64,000 bases of DNA from Batrachochytrium dendrobatidis JAM81 (taxonomy: Eukaryota; Chytridiomycota; Chytridiomycetes; Rhizophydiales), in NCBI RefSeq assembly GCF_000203795.2, contig NW_006281099.1, positions 1,042,690-1,106,689 of the forward strand. Direction: 5' to 3'. Numbering within the stretch: the stretch's first letter is position 1; each line of letters starts with the position of its first letter. Made by a program: the position numbers and the translations under genes. The notes under the pieces were generated by a model that was not told the origin of the DNA, did not search any database, and worked only from the letters and a program-made list of their open reading frames with translations. Below, piece after piece: positions 1 through 10,318 of this stretch.

Positions 1-644
1 TCATCCTACACAACATTTAAATTACCTGACATCAAGAATGTGCAGATTAGCGGGTGGTCCATGGATATGGTCGACACAAAGACGTTTATCTAATTCCGAA
101 ACCGTCATTTCCTTGACGTTGGGTTGAAGAGTTTTGATATGATCAGCAAATCTGCCAAGTGGAGTAGCTGTCATGGAAAAAGGCATTGCATGAGATGCAA
201 GAGGCATACGCTGCATACAAGGACAAATATATGAACATTAAATAGGATTAGCCAATGAAGAGTTGGTTCAATGCTTTGCAGTATATTCATAAAATCATGA
301 TGCATGCCAGCATCCATCAACAGGATTAACCAGCTGATCCCAACAGAAGATATTCGAGGTTTGGATAAAGACTTGCTCAGTAGCCCAACACATTATAATA
401 CTATGAAAAAGACTCTTATCACTCATAATAAATAGTAGCAGTAATGTCTGAGTAGTGAAGCACTAGCATATCCCAGTCGGTGATAATAGTCCAAGACTAT
501 AAGTTGTAGATAAAATGGGACTGCAAAAAGCAAAGAGCAGCTTCTGTGACTAAAGAAACTCATAAGTACTCGCAGTAAGAATAGCCAGTAAGCACCTACC
601 AGTGCAGTGCGACGGACAGCAGAGACCAGTCCAGTAGAGATCAT
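1..644 (-). CDS. rhodanese-like domain protein, probable mitochondrial, partial
   Basis: Two exons are visible on the minus strand: 644-600 and 210-26. The first ends at a GTAGGT donor and the second starts after a TATGCAG acceptor; both junctions are phase 0. The gene continues past position 1 through a GTAATT intron. The first ~30 residues are rich in Arg, Ser, Ala and Thr with no acidic residue, as in a mitochondrial presequence. The segment VSELDKRL followed by LHILDVR resembles the first strand and loop of a rhodanese domain (LLDVR motif); the catalytic Cys would lie outside the window. A small extra exon in the 389-bp intron cannot be excluded. The rhodanese call rests on one short motif. 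Confidence 0.5.
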
Positions 645-827
645 TTAGAATTCGTCAATGTGAAGGGAAAATGAATTTTTGATTCAAAACGCATCGTCAA
701 TGATGTCAGTTTAACAACTTTTGAATTGGTAAATTCTCAAACTTGTTGCAAATGTTAAAACTAATGTTTTATTCATTATCTAAAAGTCATTCAAGTTTTT
801 GGCATTTCAACCCATTGAAATATACTC
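645..827. other. intergenic spacer
   Basis: AT-rich spacer between the start of the rhodanese-like gene and the stop codon of the threonyl-tRNA synthetase gene. It must carry the promoter of the former and the 3' end of the latter; no specific element recognised. Confidence 0.5.
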
Positions 828-3753
828 TTAAACAGTCTGATCCATGCTGCGAGAATCCTGTATCTTGATCAACTTGCCTTGAATCTCCTGCACGCTTACA
901 CACACTCCCTTGTTCTTGGATAAAGGATCATCGCGGTTGCGGCAGTTGACAGAATCGCTCTTTTCTTCTTCCTCTCCAACAACAAAGATAAAATTCCACT
1001 GAGCAATCTCTGCATTTCGAATCTTCTTCTTGAGTGTCAGATCGCTTACATCTGCTTCGGCATAGAGTCCCGCTGCATAGAGTTGATTGGCAACTTTGGT
1101 AGCATACTCATTAAATGGCACAGCAATCGGAACAACAATCACTTGGCGTGGAGAAAGCCAGAATGGCCACTTTCCTGCAAAATTCTCTGTAAGAATAGCA
1201 ATCATTCGCTCAACTGATCCAAGAATAGCTCGATGAATCATTACTGGACGAGAAAATTGATTCGCTGGATCATCTGTACGGTACTCAAGCTCAAATCGAT
1301 CTGGAAGTTGAAAGTCCAATTGGATTGTGGCACACTGATGACGACGACGAAGTGCGTCTGAAATCACAATGTCAATCTTGGGTCCATAAAAGGCTCCATC
1401 CCCTTCATTAAGCGACCATGTAGACCCAAACTTGTTTAAAGCTTCTTCAAGAAGCTTTTCAGCCTGGTCCCACGTAGCAATCTCTCCTAAAAAGTTTTCG
1501 GGTCTAGTAGACAGCTTCAGCTCAAATGTGAATCCAAAAATGCTGTAAATATGCTTGAGAAAATCCAGGCATCCCTCCATTTCAGTGCCAATCTGCAATC
1601 GTATTTCAATGTTATTTGAAATGTAAGCAAAGGTATCGAATGTGAGCAGTATCCACCCATTCATGTATGAAATAAAAACGACTAACCTGGTCCAAACGGC
1701 AGAAAATGTGTGCATCATCCTGCTGGAAACGACGTACGCGAGTGAGTCCTGAAAGTGCGCCAGAAGCCTCGTTACGATGCAGCACTCCAAAATCTGCCAG
1801 GCGAAGTGGAAGCTCACGGTAAGAACGATCGCGATTTTTAAATATTAGACAATGTCCTGGACAGTTCATGGGCTTCAATGCAAACTTTTCCTTTTCAACA
1901 TCAAGGGCAAACATATCCTCGTGGTAGTTGGCCCAATGACCACTACGCTCCCATAGTTTGGTGTTGTACATGTTAGGAGTGACAACTTCATGAAAGCCAC
2001 GCTTGCGGTATTCGCTACGCTGGAGATCAATAAGGGTGTTGTAGATACGAGTGCCATGGGGCAAGAAAAAGGCACTGCCAGGACTAAAATCGTTAAAGAA
2101 AAACAGCTCTTGTTCCTACAATAAAATGACATGTAACAAGCACGGTAAATACAATATTGCTTTAAAAGCAGTATTCTGTAATGTGATGGACTTCCAAAAC
2201 GTACTGTTCCAATCTTGCGATGATCACGCTTTTCAGCCTCTTCAACAAATTTTTCGTATTCTTTCATAAGCTTGGTATCAGGGAACGATACACCGTACAC
2301 TCGCTGTAAAGAATCGTTTTGAGCATTACCAAGGAAATAAGAGGAAGAGTTTTTGGTAACCTTGAGAGCTTTGATACGGTTGGTATTGGGAATATGAGGA
2401 CCATAGCACAAATCAATCAATGGACCACATCGATACACAGTAGTGGAGGTGTTGTCAGGAATCTTGTCCTTGATTATATGCACCTTATATTTGTTGTCCT
2501 GTATACATTTGAATATAACACATTTTTACACAACAATGCACTGTCAGTCTCTTGATTCGTTCAAACAAACAGCATAGATTCAAAAACATACTTGGAACAT
2601 TTCCAACAAGTTTTCCTTGCTGACAACAAGACGCTCAAATGGCTGCTTCTCACTAACGGCTCTTTTGGCAAGAGTCTGCAGAGACTCGTAGTCTGCAAGA
2701 GTGACAGATCGCTCCATGGACATTTCGTAATAAAATCCTTCCTCAATTGGTGGACCAATGCAGAGATGACATCCATAGTGGAGTTCACAAGCCTCGCCCA
2801 AAACATGAGCCGAGGAGTGCCAAAACACCTTTTTGCCTAATATACAAAAGATCACAACAACCATTGATAAATAAACGCATAGATATAGGTTGTAATAAAA
2901 AACCAGCCAAGTTTTTAAACTACCGCAACGCTATACCTTCTTCGTGGTCAAAATCAAGAAGTTCCAGTGAGCAGGATTGCTCCATTGGACGAACCAAATC
3001 AAACAAAACACCATCAACCTAAACCGCGAAATTTCCAAATATAAAGATATCGAGTTAGATCTGTGCAATCGAGACAAGTCCGTTTAATAAAGCATGTCGC
3101 AAGACATGCCTTGGCAATAACAACGCGATCGGCAAGAGATTTGCTCAAGGTCTTTGCAATTTCAAATGGAGTGGTTTCCCAGGCTACACCAGGCATTATA
3201 CGACCATCAGGAAGAGTGACTTCAATGGGAGTACGAGGTTTGGCTGTTGAATGACGATCGAATGGATGGCATGATTCCAGTCATGTCAGCACAAATATAA
3301 TGTCAGATTCTCAACACTCGACAAATGGGCGGAATAAACCAACAGGCATGAACATGATTATTAGCCATATAGCATCAATCATGCCAAGAATGGGGTATGC
3401 ATGATCATGCCGCACAATCAGACAACTCGCCTGCAATTTCAGCGTCGTATTCCTTCTTGAGCCTGTCAAACATATCGATCCTGTGCTGGATGAAAGGGGC
3501 CTGAGGAGAAAACTATATTGAATAATAATGCGAAAGTTGCAGTAAATCAGTACATGTATCCAAACTGCTGTTCATGGTGAATAACTAAAGATTGGCCTTT
3601 TGATCCGCCAGATTCAGTCCAAGTGGTTATGAGATGATTGCTGATTCAAAAATACAGCGTTACCTCTAGAGGATATGGATTGGCACTGAGAGCATCTTTT
3701 TTCTGCTGCTTGTCCTTGTGCTGCTTCTTAACCTTTGCTTCTGTGGGCTCCAT
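828..3753 (-). CDS. THS1: threonyl-tRNA synthetase, cytosolic type
   Basis: Charges tRNA-Thr. Eight exons keep one frame of 702 codons: 3753-3664, 3500-3431, 3243-3110, 3018-2937, 2836-2592, 2498-2205, 2115-1687, 1592-828. Order of domains: Lys-rich N-terminal extension, TGS domain ([21 protein letters not shown]), editing domain with [10 protein letters not shown], the SAD region around [17 protein letters not shown], class II core with motif 1 and the zinc-binding region (NCPGHCLIF), motif 2 ([25 protein letters not shown]), motif 3 ([14 protein letters not shown]), then the anticodon-binding domain ([10 protein letters not shown]). The Lys-rich start without an obvious presequence suggests a cytosolic enzyme; dual targeting cannot be judged. 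Two introns appear to use GC rather than GT donors (AG|GCGAGT at 3430 and AAG|GCATGT at 3109); both are needed for frame. It shares a 160-bp divergent promoter with the release factor gene. Confidence 0.96.
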
Positions 3754-3913
3754 TCGTATGTCGATTCTGTTAGTTGAAGAAACCAAAACAAGGAAATCAG
3801 ACTCTATTTTACAGCATCTTCATACACTAATTTGGTGGTTGAACTGTATATTTCTGTCCATGTGTTTTGGATTCGTTTGATTTGCCCAACATCAAAGCTC
3901 GTCAATTCAAATC
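3754..3913. promoter_or_regulatory. divergent promoter region, ThrRS / mitochondrial RF2
   Basis: Only 160 bp separate the start codons of the threonyl-tRNA synthetase (-) and the release factor (+), so both promoters must lie here or inside the genes. Both products act in translation. No clear TATA box seen. Confidence 0.5.
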
Positions 3914-5598
3914 ATGTTCAAATGCATTCTATATAAACCTGTCTGCAAAGTACCCTTTACAAAACACTCGAATTTATTTCGGCCTATTATTAGTCAGAGT
4001 GTATATGCATTTCAATTCAGATCCATTGCAACCACCCTAGGTTTGAGCTCACCCAACAACAATGATCGCCTGCTGTCAAGTACTAAAGACCTCATTTCTG
4101 CAATGACGTTATCCAAGAATAACATTTCAAAACTATTCAAGACCATTGATGAAAAAAAAAATTGGGAAGTGGTCGAGTCCAAGGCCAGTGATCTGCGTGA
4201 TCGACTCAAGGTTTGAATTGATTATAGACTGCTGAACTCGTAACTTGAATCAAAATTCTAAAAAAACAATGTTGAATGCATGCATGATAGGATGACAATT
4301 TGTGGACTACAGATACAAAAGAAGCAATCGAGATTCAAAAAGATATATCAAGATTAGAGGTATATTGAATTCATCTGCAACAGTCATGTATGCTCTGCAA
4401 TCAACTGATTATAAATATTTTTATTGACATGTTATGAATGCAGTCTGAAATCGCAGAGCATTCAAAATTCACTGTAAAATGGAACGAAACACAGAGCATG
4501 ATCGAACTTGCGAAAGAAGAAGGCGATGATACACTATTAAAAGAAGTAGTTGCTGACATGGAGGATCTTGAAGCACAGTTACGCCAATACTTTATTAAAT
4601 CTCTCATGTACGTACGCATACACCATATTCTTGATTTCTTGGTAGTCTAACCTTGTTAACCTATAGGACAGACGAAGTAGATCAAAGTGGGTGTTATATT
4701 GAGATTCGAGCTGGTGCTGGTGGTGCCGAGTCGTGTGATTGGGTATCCATGCTAACAAGGTATTCTAATCACACCCATCTCATTTTAACGTGGCTTAATT
4801 TAACAACTTGGCATTTTCTATCATGCTATTAGAATGTACGAGAGATGGGGTGCGGACCAAGGACACACAGTTACTTCTATAGCGCAAGTCAAAGGCGATG
4901 TTGCGGGGCTCAAGTCATCCACAACACAGATTCAAGGCGATTACGCATATGGATGGAGTAAGAATGAGTCTGGTGTTCATCGTTTTGTTCGCGTATCTCC
5001 TTTTGACTCGAATGCCAAGCGACACACATCATTCGTATCTGTGCAAGTTTTGCCAATCCTATCGACTAGCAGGCTGTCCACAAAAACCATAGAGATTTCA
5101 ACAAATGAACTCAAACTAGAATTTATGCGTGCTCAAGGTGCTGGTGGACAACATGTCAACAAAACTGAAAGTGCTGTTCGTATGACTCACATACCAACTG
5201 GTATTACTGTCTTTGTAAGTGGGTCGACTCTAAATGTACTGATATGGATGTTGGCTATATTTCAACCTGGTCTGACTAACTTGTGGTATCTTAATATTGC
5301 ATATTTCCAGTGCCAGTCTGAAAGATCGCAAGTTCAAAACAAGGCCACTGCGTTAGAAATGCTTAAATCAAAACTCTACCAAGTCGAACTTGACAAACTA
5401 TCCAGGCAAAAACAAGAACACCATGCTAATCTAGGCGAAAATGCGTGGGGAAATCATATTCGTTCTTATGTATTGCAACCCTATCAGTTGGTTAAGGATA
5501 CCAGAACAGGGACACAGACCACAAACGTACAAGACGTACTGAATGGAGGATTGCAAGAGTTTATGGAGTCCGCCCTACTTTTTTCTCATAAACCCTAA
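3914..5598 (+). CDS. mitochondrial peptide chain release factor, RF2 type
   Basis: Terminates organellar translation at stop codons. Six exons (3914-4210, 4291-4359, 4444-4607, 4667-4759, 4833-5214, 5311-5598) give 430 residues in frame. The first ~40 residues are basic, hydroxylated and without acidic residues, as in a mitochondrial presequence. The bacterial RF2 layout is followed: NLWTTDTKEAIEIQKDISRLE, then [24 protein letters not shown], codon-recognition tripeptide SPF (about residues 263-265, in HRFVRVSPFDSNAKRHTS), catalytic GGQ (about 312-314, in GAGGQHVNKTESAVRMTHIPTGI), then WGNHIRSYVLQPYQLVKDTRTG. SPF marks RF2 (UAA/UGA) rather than RF1 (PxT). The last intron (5215-5310) is 96 nt and has no stop in frame, so retention would insert 32 residues just after the GGQ region. 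Confidence 0.93.
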
Positions 5599-5822
5599 TG
5601 GTTCGGCAAGTTTTAGGTAAACTAAGCGTTACAAAGCTTTCACCATTAAATATTGAGACCACAAACACAATCAAATGTACAAAAAAAGTAAAACTTGTTT
5701 TTTAGTCTAAAAAGTAAAAATTGGGAGTAAGAAAAAAAGCACATTTGACCACAAAACGGGTGACAATCCTCTAAACGGTACATGTCAACACAGCATAGCA
5801 CACAAGCTATACGAGTCACAGT
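5599..5822. other. convergent 3' spacer
   Basis: AT-rich spacer between the ends of the release factor (+) and GATA-factor (-) genes. It should hold both polyadenylation regions; nothing else recognised. Confidence 0.4.
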
Positions 5823-7571
5823 CTAGCCACTAGTAATAGTAACGATATCCTTGACAGAAGTAGTGGAAAAAACGCCACTGGTATCACTGCCGGACCTCTC
5901 GGCAGCAACCGTAGCACTAATCTCTTTGCGCTTGGAAATAATACGTGCATATCGAAGTCCGCATGCATTGCAAAGGGTTTTGCGTCCATGTGGTCCACGA
6001 CGCCACTCGGGACTATGTGTGGTCTCACATGCCTCACACTTGTAGCGGGGAGTGTCAAGAGTAGATCTGTCTTCAAATTCTGTGCGTTTTCTACGTAGTG
6101 TACTGGTGGGAGATTTAGCAGTCCATTTGCAGTGTGCCTGCCTTTTAAGTAGCAAAGGATTGGGCTCGTACTTTTGAGACGTATATTCGTAAGGATGCAT
6201 CTGTGATTTCGAGTAGGGCTTTTGACTAGGGTGTTGAGTATGGTTGGGATATATGCGATGTGAATATGCTTGGGAAGAAACGATGGGCTGCTCATCAAGG
6301 TGGGTGTGGTGTGAATTTGGAGGACTATGGCGATAACGCTGTTGCATATTCCAATCATGGGGCTGGTCCTCTATATGGTGGGCAGCATTATGTGAATATG
6401 AAGGAGGAAAGTGATTGTAAGGCAAGGCTTCGCAATGTGGAGGTTGATAATGCTGCCGAGGTGGCAGCGGTGATCGATTATCCACATAAGATGGATGTGA
6501 CATGTGAGCATGCGAATAGGATTGAGACTCTGTTATACTATGATGGTACGATTGAGGATAGTCATCTGAAGCATGGTATTTTCGCGACTCGTATTGATTC
6601 GACACTTGGAAACGAGGAGAGTGAGGTGAAAAGTATCTCGAGTCAGACTCGTTTTGATAGTACTCTTCTCTTTGTGGTTGATGTGCTGCCAAGTATGATG
6701 GTGATGGCTGAGAGATATGGGGCAAAGAGTTGGAGGAGTATGGATCAGTAGAGTATAACGATGAACGCCTTGTAGATGAAGCCATATTGGTAGGATGAGC
6801 CATATGAGAGTGTTTTGATCGAGTGTTTAACTGTGGAGATAGTATTGGTCTTTTCTCGGGTGATAACTGTGAGCGCTGATGGTCCGAGTATGAGTATGCA
6901 GGTACACTAGAAAAATGTGAACGGTCAGTTGGAAATGAGACCATGCTATTGGGTCTCTTTGACATGGTTGGATGTGAATTCATCAATTGTTGTGTCGGTT
7001 GTGACGAGGGATAAATACAACTGTTTGTATCCATTGTTGATTGTTGTGTCTGAAATCTCGTTTGAGAGGGTGACATGGGAGTGGGCTCACGCATAATAAA
7101 GCCTGATGTCGTCTCCGATATTGTGCTCGAGTAATCCGTGCTTTTTGCTGAAACTGGTGGATAGGATTTATAATCAGTTCTTTGAGACATTTCCAGAGAA
7201 CCATGCCGGTTTTTATCCTCAATGCCAGGCTGAACCAACTCGCTTTGATCCTTATGATATCCACCACTTTCAAATTGTGAAAGCGGGGAGTTGTAAACCC
7301 TCCTGACTTTATAAGAAACGTGTTGTTGAGGATAAGAGAAATACGCACGATCAGACAGAGCAGAACTGGATCGAGAAAAATGGTGCTCCATATCAGCATC
7401 TATACGAGGTTTTCGAGTTGGCATATCGTGGTGGACAGAAGATGGATAATCAAAAGATTGAGGAGAGTCGTTCATATCAATACCGTTGGTATTGATGGGT
7501 CTCAAATCGTCCTTTAAGGAGTTGTAATAATAGTTTCTCTTGTTGGATGTATACGGATCAGCTTGAGTCAT
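5823..7571 (-). CDS. GATA-type transcription factor, C-terminal part with zinc finger (gene split by LTR element)
   Basis: An open frame of 582 residues from the first ATG after the mobile element. Residues 1-500 are low-complexity and rich in Ser, His, Pro, Gln and Tyr. Near the end lies one GATA zinc finger of the form C-X2-C-X18-C-X2-C (Cys 512, 515, 534, 537; core [21 protein letters not shown]), close to the fungal White Collar-2 class, followed by a basic tail ([10 protein letters not shown]). It should bind GATA-containing DNA in the nucleus. The frame is also open upstream of this ATG to the left target-site duplication at 7672 and matches, without a stop, the frame of the N-terminal part at 10319-12351, so this ATG is internal to the original gene. 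Whether this half is still expressed, perhaps from the LTR, is unknown. Confidence 0.85.
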   Translation of the reverse strand: MTQADPYTSNKRNYYYNSLKDDLRPINTNGIDMNDSPQSFDYPSSVHHDMPTRKPRIDADMEHHFSRSSSALSDRAYFSYPQQHVSYKVRRVYNSPLSQFESGGYHKDQSELVQPGIEDKNRHGSLEMSQRTDYKSYPPVSAKSTDYSSTISETTSGFIMREPTPMSPSQTRFQTQQSTMDTNSCIYPSSQPTQQLMNSHPTMSKRPNSMVSFPTDRSHFSSVPAYSYSDHQRSQLSPEKRPILSPQLNTRSKHSHMAHPTNMASSTRRSSLYSTDPYSSNSLPHISQPSPSYLAAHQPQREEYYQNESDSRYFSPHSPRFQVSNQYESRKYHASDDYPQSYHHSITESQSYSHAHMSHPSYVDNRSPLPPRQHYQPPHCEALPYNHFPPSYSHNAAHHIEDQPHDWNMQQRYRHSPPNSHHTHLDEQPIVSSQAYSHRIYPNHTQHPSQKPYSKSQMHPYEYTSQKYEPNPLLLKRQAHCKWTAKSPTSTLRRKRTEFEDRSTLDTPRYKCEACETTHSPEWRRGPHGRKTLCNACGLRYARIISKRKEISATVAAERSGSDTSGVFSTTSVKDIVTITSG

Positions 7572-7667
7572 GAAGTTAGGAGGACTCTTGAAGTGTTCGA
7601 GTGAGGAAGGTCGAGTGTGAGGAAATGGATGATGCCCAGAACCGTGGAGTTGGTGATTTTGTGGGTG

Positions 7668-7672
7668 CGTTG
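7668..7672. repeat. left 5-bp target-site duplication (CGTTG)
   Basis: CGTTG directly precedes the left LTR; the same five bases follow the right LTR at 10319-10323. Five-base duplications are usual for Ty3-like integrases. Confidence 0.85.
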
Positions 7673-7979
7673 TGTCAGGAAGTACTTAATCGCAAAATAA
7701 GGCGAAGGGAAACCAGGTGCTTGTTACTAACTAGGATCAAGGAACTTTATTGATAAAACTGAGGTAAACATATATGACAAGTATGGTCTATTTATAGACC
7801 TCAACAAGAGTACAGCCGTAAAGGGATCGCACAGGTTCTTAGTGAGTTGCGTGTCCCTACGGCGGTCAACATGAGTCCTTAGGGATTCGATCGGTCATAA
7901 GGAGGTTAATATCAGTCCTTAGGGTGTTGTGTAACCGCAAGGTAATTAATCTAAGGTCCTCATGGCTGTGATCCTCACA
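7673..7979 (-). repeat. LTR copy A (3' LTR of the element)
   Basis: 307 bp, ends TGTCAGG...CCTCACA on the plus strand. Read on the minus strand it has a TATAAATA box, and about 36 bases later the stretch AGTTTTATCAAT followed by AATAAA. By eye identical to copies B and C, implying recent insertion or later homogenisation. Confidence 0.92.
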
Positions 7980-7992
7980 TTATCTCCCCTCC
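7980..7992 (-). other. polypurine tract
   Basis: Read on the minus strand, GGAGGGGAGATAA directly abuts the 3' LTR. This is the place and composition of the plus-strand primer of LTR retroelements. Confidence 0.75.
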
Positions 7993-8092
7993 AAACGACG
8001 ACGTCTCTGGAGTCGATACGGTTACTTGGGTTTCGATGCGGTGGTAGTTGCCTGGATACGAGGTAAATCTGAGGTTGGCAACTCAAAACAGG

Positions 8093-8307
8093 AATCATTG
8101 ACAAGAAAACGAGGAATAACTGGGAAAACTAGGAGGTTCAATGAAATGTGAATCATTGACAAGAAAACAAGGAATAACTGGGAAAACTAGGAGGTTCAAT
8201 GAAATGTGAATCATTGACAAGAAAACAAGGAATAACTGGGAAAACTAGGAGGTTCAATGAAATGTGAATCATTGACAAGAAAACAAGGAATAACTGGGAA
8301 AACTAGG
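8093..8307. repeat. 58-bp tandem repeat, about 3.7 copies, inside the LTR element
   Basis: Units start at 8093, 8151, 8209 and 8267; three are full and the fourth stops after about 41 bases. The units are near identical (first has GAGG where others have AAGG). They lie between the gag-derived ORF and the polypurine tract and do not form a long ORF. Confidence 0.92.
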
Positions 8308-8517
8308 AAACGAGAACAGGAAACGGGTATGAACAGGATGGAGTTTTACATTGAACAGACTTAGCATGGTGTGTGGGTTTTGCTGGCTGATGCGAGTACA
8401 AAGGAGATGTGGAGGGCGTCTGTGTAAAAGAGCCTGTTTCCCCAGAGGTTACTACCACATCAACATCCTTGTCAAGCATACCACGGGCTACATCCACTGC
8501 TTCACCCATAACTGTTT

Positions 8518-8838
8518 TCAAGAGGCAAAGGTGTTGGTTTGGCGAACGACGGATCTGGAACCTGGAGTCGTTCTTCTATTAGGACTTCTGCTAGGGCAGT
8601 CATGAGCTCGGTGACCTGGCTGGCCACAATATAAACATAAGCCGAGCTGACGTTGGCGCTTCCTTTCTTGAGTGGATAACGGGCCTCGAACGACTGCGTC
8701 AATCTGCATGTCGTTGGACGAGTGCGACTGGAATGTCGTGAGTGAGGGGAACCGTCGATTAGATTGGAACGGGCTTCCGGGGAGTTTTTCATGACGAGGT
8801 TTGAAGTTGGGATAAGAACAGGGACAAGGAGTAAACAA
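8518..8838 (-). CDS. gag-derived ORF with CCHC zinc knuckle (retroelement)
   Basis: 106 residues, starting 35 bases inside the 5' LTR (first codon). It carries one nucleocapsid knuckle CLYCGQPGHRAHDC (C-X2-C-X4-H-X4-C), preceded by MQIDAVVRGPLSTQERKRQRQ, a sequence typical of Ty3-like Gag just before the knuckle. The capsid region that normally precedes it is missing, so this is a Gag remnant or a minimal RNA-binding protein of a non-autonomous element. Confidence 0.8.
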   Translation of the reverse strand: MFTPCPCSYPNFKPRHEKLPGSPFQSNRRFPSLTTFQSHSSNDMQIDAVVRGPLSTQERKRQRQLGLCLYCGQPGHRAHDCPSRSPNRRTTPGSRSVVRQTNTFAS

Positions 8839-8860
8839 GCAGGTGGTTTAGGAAAATATG

Positions 8861-8872
8861 AGTTTTATCAAT
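8861..8872 (-). other. putative self-priming primer-binding site
   Basis: Read on the minus strand, one base past the 5' LTR, is ATTGATAAAACT. It is the exact reverse complement of AGTTTTATCAAT inside the same LTR (8950-8961 on the plus strand), which lies about 30 bases after a TATA box, where the transcript should begin. No tRNA 3'-end match (TGG...) is seen here. The copy at 9999-10010 has the same layout. Confidence 0.65.
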
Positions 8873-8873
8873 G

Positions 8874-9180
8874 TGTCAGGAAGTACTTAATCGCAAAATA
8901 AGGCGAAGGGAAACCAGGTGCTTGTTACTAACTAGGATCAAGGAACTTTATTGATAAAACTGAGGTAAACATATATGACAAGTATGGTCTATTTATAGAC
9001 CTCAACAAGAGTACAGCCGTAAAGGGATCGCACAGGTTCTTAGTGAGTTGCGTGTCCCTACGGCGGTCAACATGAGTCCTTAGGGATTCGATCGGTCATA
9101 AGGAGGTTAATATCAGTCCTTAGGGTGTTGTGTAACCGCAAGGTAATTAATCTAAGGTCCTCATGGCTGTGATCCTCACA
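8874..9180 (-). repeat. LTR copy B
   Basis: 307 bp, by eye identical to copies A and C. It acts as 5' LTR for the 1,508-bp unit and is followed at 9181 by a duplicated piece of the host GATA gene beginning CGTTG. Confidence 0.92.
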
Positions 9181-9556
9181 CGTTGGATGGCTTGAGAAGC
9201 TAGGAGGCATATTTATGGTTTTCCCAGCGTGATTATATGAAAAGGGCGGGGTAATTGAGGTACATTGTTGGTGGTAACCAGCATCGAGTGACCCTAAAGT
9301 TTGTGATTCTGCGGTTTGAGGACAAAGCATTTCAGACGGACGGCTCATCAATTGAGGGTTATATTCAAATTTTAACTCGGTACATTTTTGTTCAGTGCTG
9401 GGTGTTTCATATGAACCAATGACTGATGGTACAAGAGTATGGTTGGACGCAATCTTCTTGTCTGTACTAGGCGAGTTTTGCGATTGAGACAGAACAGACG
9501 GCTGAGCTGATGTAGAGGAAGATAAGGACGGGGATCTATGCAGTTTTTGGAATAGG
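9181..9556 (-). pseudogene. duplicated fragment of the GATA-factor gene
   Basis: 376 bp nearly identical to 10319-10695, the part of the host gene next to the right LTR. It differs at several sites (for example CAGACGG for CAGGCGG, GGTTATATTC for GGTTAGTTTC) and ends abruptly at 9556, where retroelement sequence matching 8419 onward begins. It has no start codon or gene context of its own. Confidence 0.9.
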
Positions 9557-10011
9557 TCTGTGTAAAAGAGCCTGTTTCCCCAGAGGGTACTACCACATCA
9601 ACATCCTTGTCAAGCATACCACGGGCTACATCCACTGCTTCACCCATAACTGTTTTCAAGAGGCAAAGGTGTTGGTTTGGCGAACGACGGATCTGGAACC
9701 TGGAGTCGTTCTTCTATTAGGACTTCTGCTAGGGCAGTCATGAGCTCGGTGACCTGGCTGGCCACAATATAAACATAAGCCGAGCTGACGTTGGCGCTTC
9801 CTTTCTTGAGTGGATAACGGGCCTCGAACGACTGCGTCAATCTGCATGTCGTTGGACGAGTGCGACTGGAATGTCGTGAGTGAGGGGAACCGTCGATTAG
9901 ATTGGAACGGGCTTCCGGGGAGTTTTTCATGACGAGGTTTGAAGTTGTGATAGGAACAGGGACAAGGAGTAAACAAGCAGGTGGTTCAGGAAAATATGAG
10001 TTTTATCAATG
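9557..10011 (-). mobile_element. second copy of the retroelement 5' interior
   Basis: Matches 8419-8873 with about four substitutions. It includes the same 106-residue gag-derived ORF (9976-9656, with one Pro-to-His change near the start) and the primer site, but lacks the 58-bp repeats and the polypurine tract because the duplication joins it to host sequence. Confidence 0.9.
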
Positions 10012-10318
10012 TGTCAGGAAGTACTTAATCGCAAAATAAGGCGAAGGGAAACCAGGTGCTTGTTACTAACTAGGATCAAGGAACTTTATTGATAAAACTG
10101 AGGTAAACATATATGACAAGTATGGTCTATTTATAGACCTCAACAAGAGTACAGCCGTAAAGGGATCGCACAGGTTCTTAGTGAGTTGCGTGTCCCTACG
10201 GCGGTCAACATGAGTCCTTAGGGATTCGATCGGTCATAAGGAGGTTAATATCAGTCCTTAGGGTGTTGTGTAACCGCAAGGTAATTAATCTAAGGTCCTC
10301 ATGGCTGTGATCCTCACA
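10012..10318 (-). repeat. LTR copy C (outer 5' LTR)
   Basis: 307 bp, by eye identical to copies A and B. Its outer edge abuts the second CGTTG target-site copy at 10319-10323, in the middle of the GATA gene's reading frame. Confidence 0.92.

Larger units (their letters stand above)
7673..10318 (-). mobile_element. non-autonomous Ty3-like LTR retroelement with internal tandem duplication
   Basis: Three identical 307-bp LTRs lie at 7673-7979, 8874-9180 and 10012-10318. The element reads on the minus strand: LTR, primer site, a short gag-derived ORF with a CCHC knuckle, a 58-bp repeat block, polypurine tract, LTR. The basic unit is 1,508 bp (7673-9180), too short for protease, reverse transcriptase or integrase, so it depends on another element. 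It sits inside a GATA-factor gene, with CGTTG on both outer sides. A tandem duplication (8419-9556 and 9557-10695) copied part of the interior, one LTR and 376 bp of host gene. Confidence 0.9.

Noticed and set aside
3914..5598. RF1 (mtRF1/Mrf1) as identity of the release factor
   Set aside because: The recognition motif is SPF, not PxT, and the flanking blocks follow RF2.
6260..6751. 163-residue plus-strand ORF
   Set aside because: Antisense to the low-complexity part of the GATA gene, no features of its own.
8093..8307. CRISPR-like array
   Set aside because: Units are contiguous 58-bp repeats without unique spacers, inside a eukaryotic retroelement.
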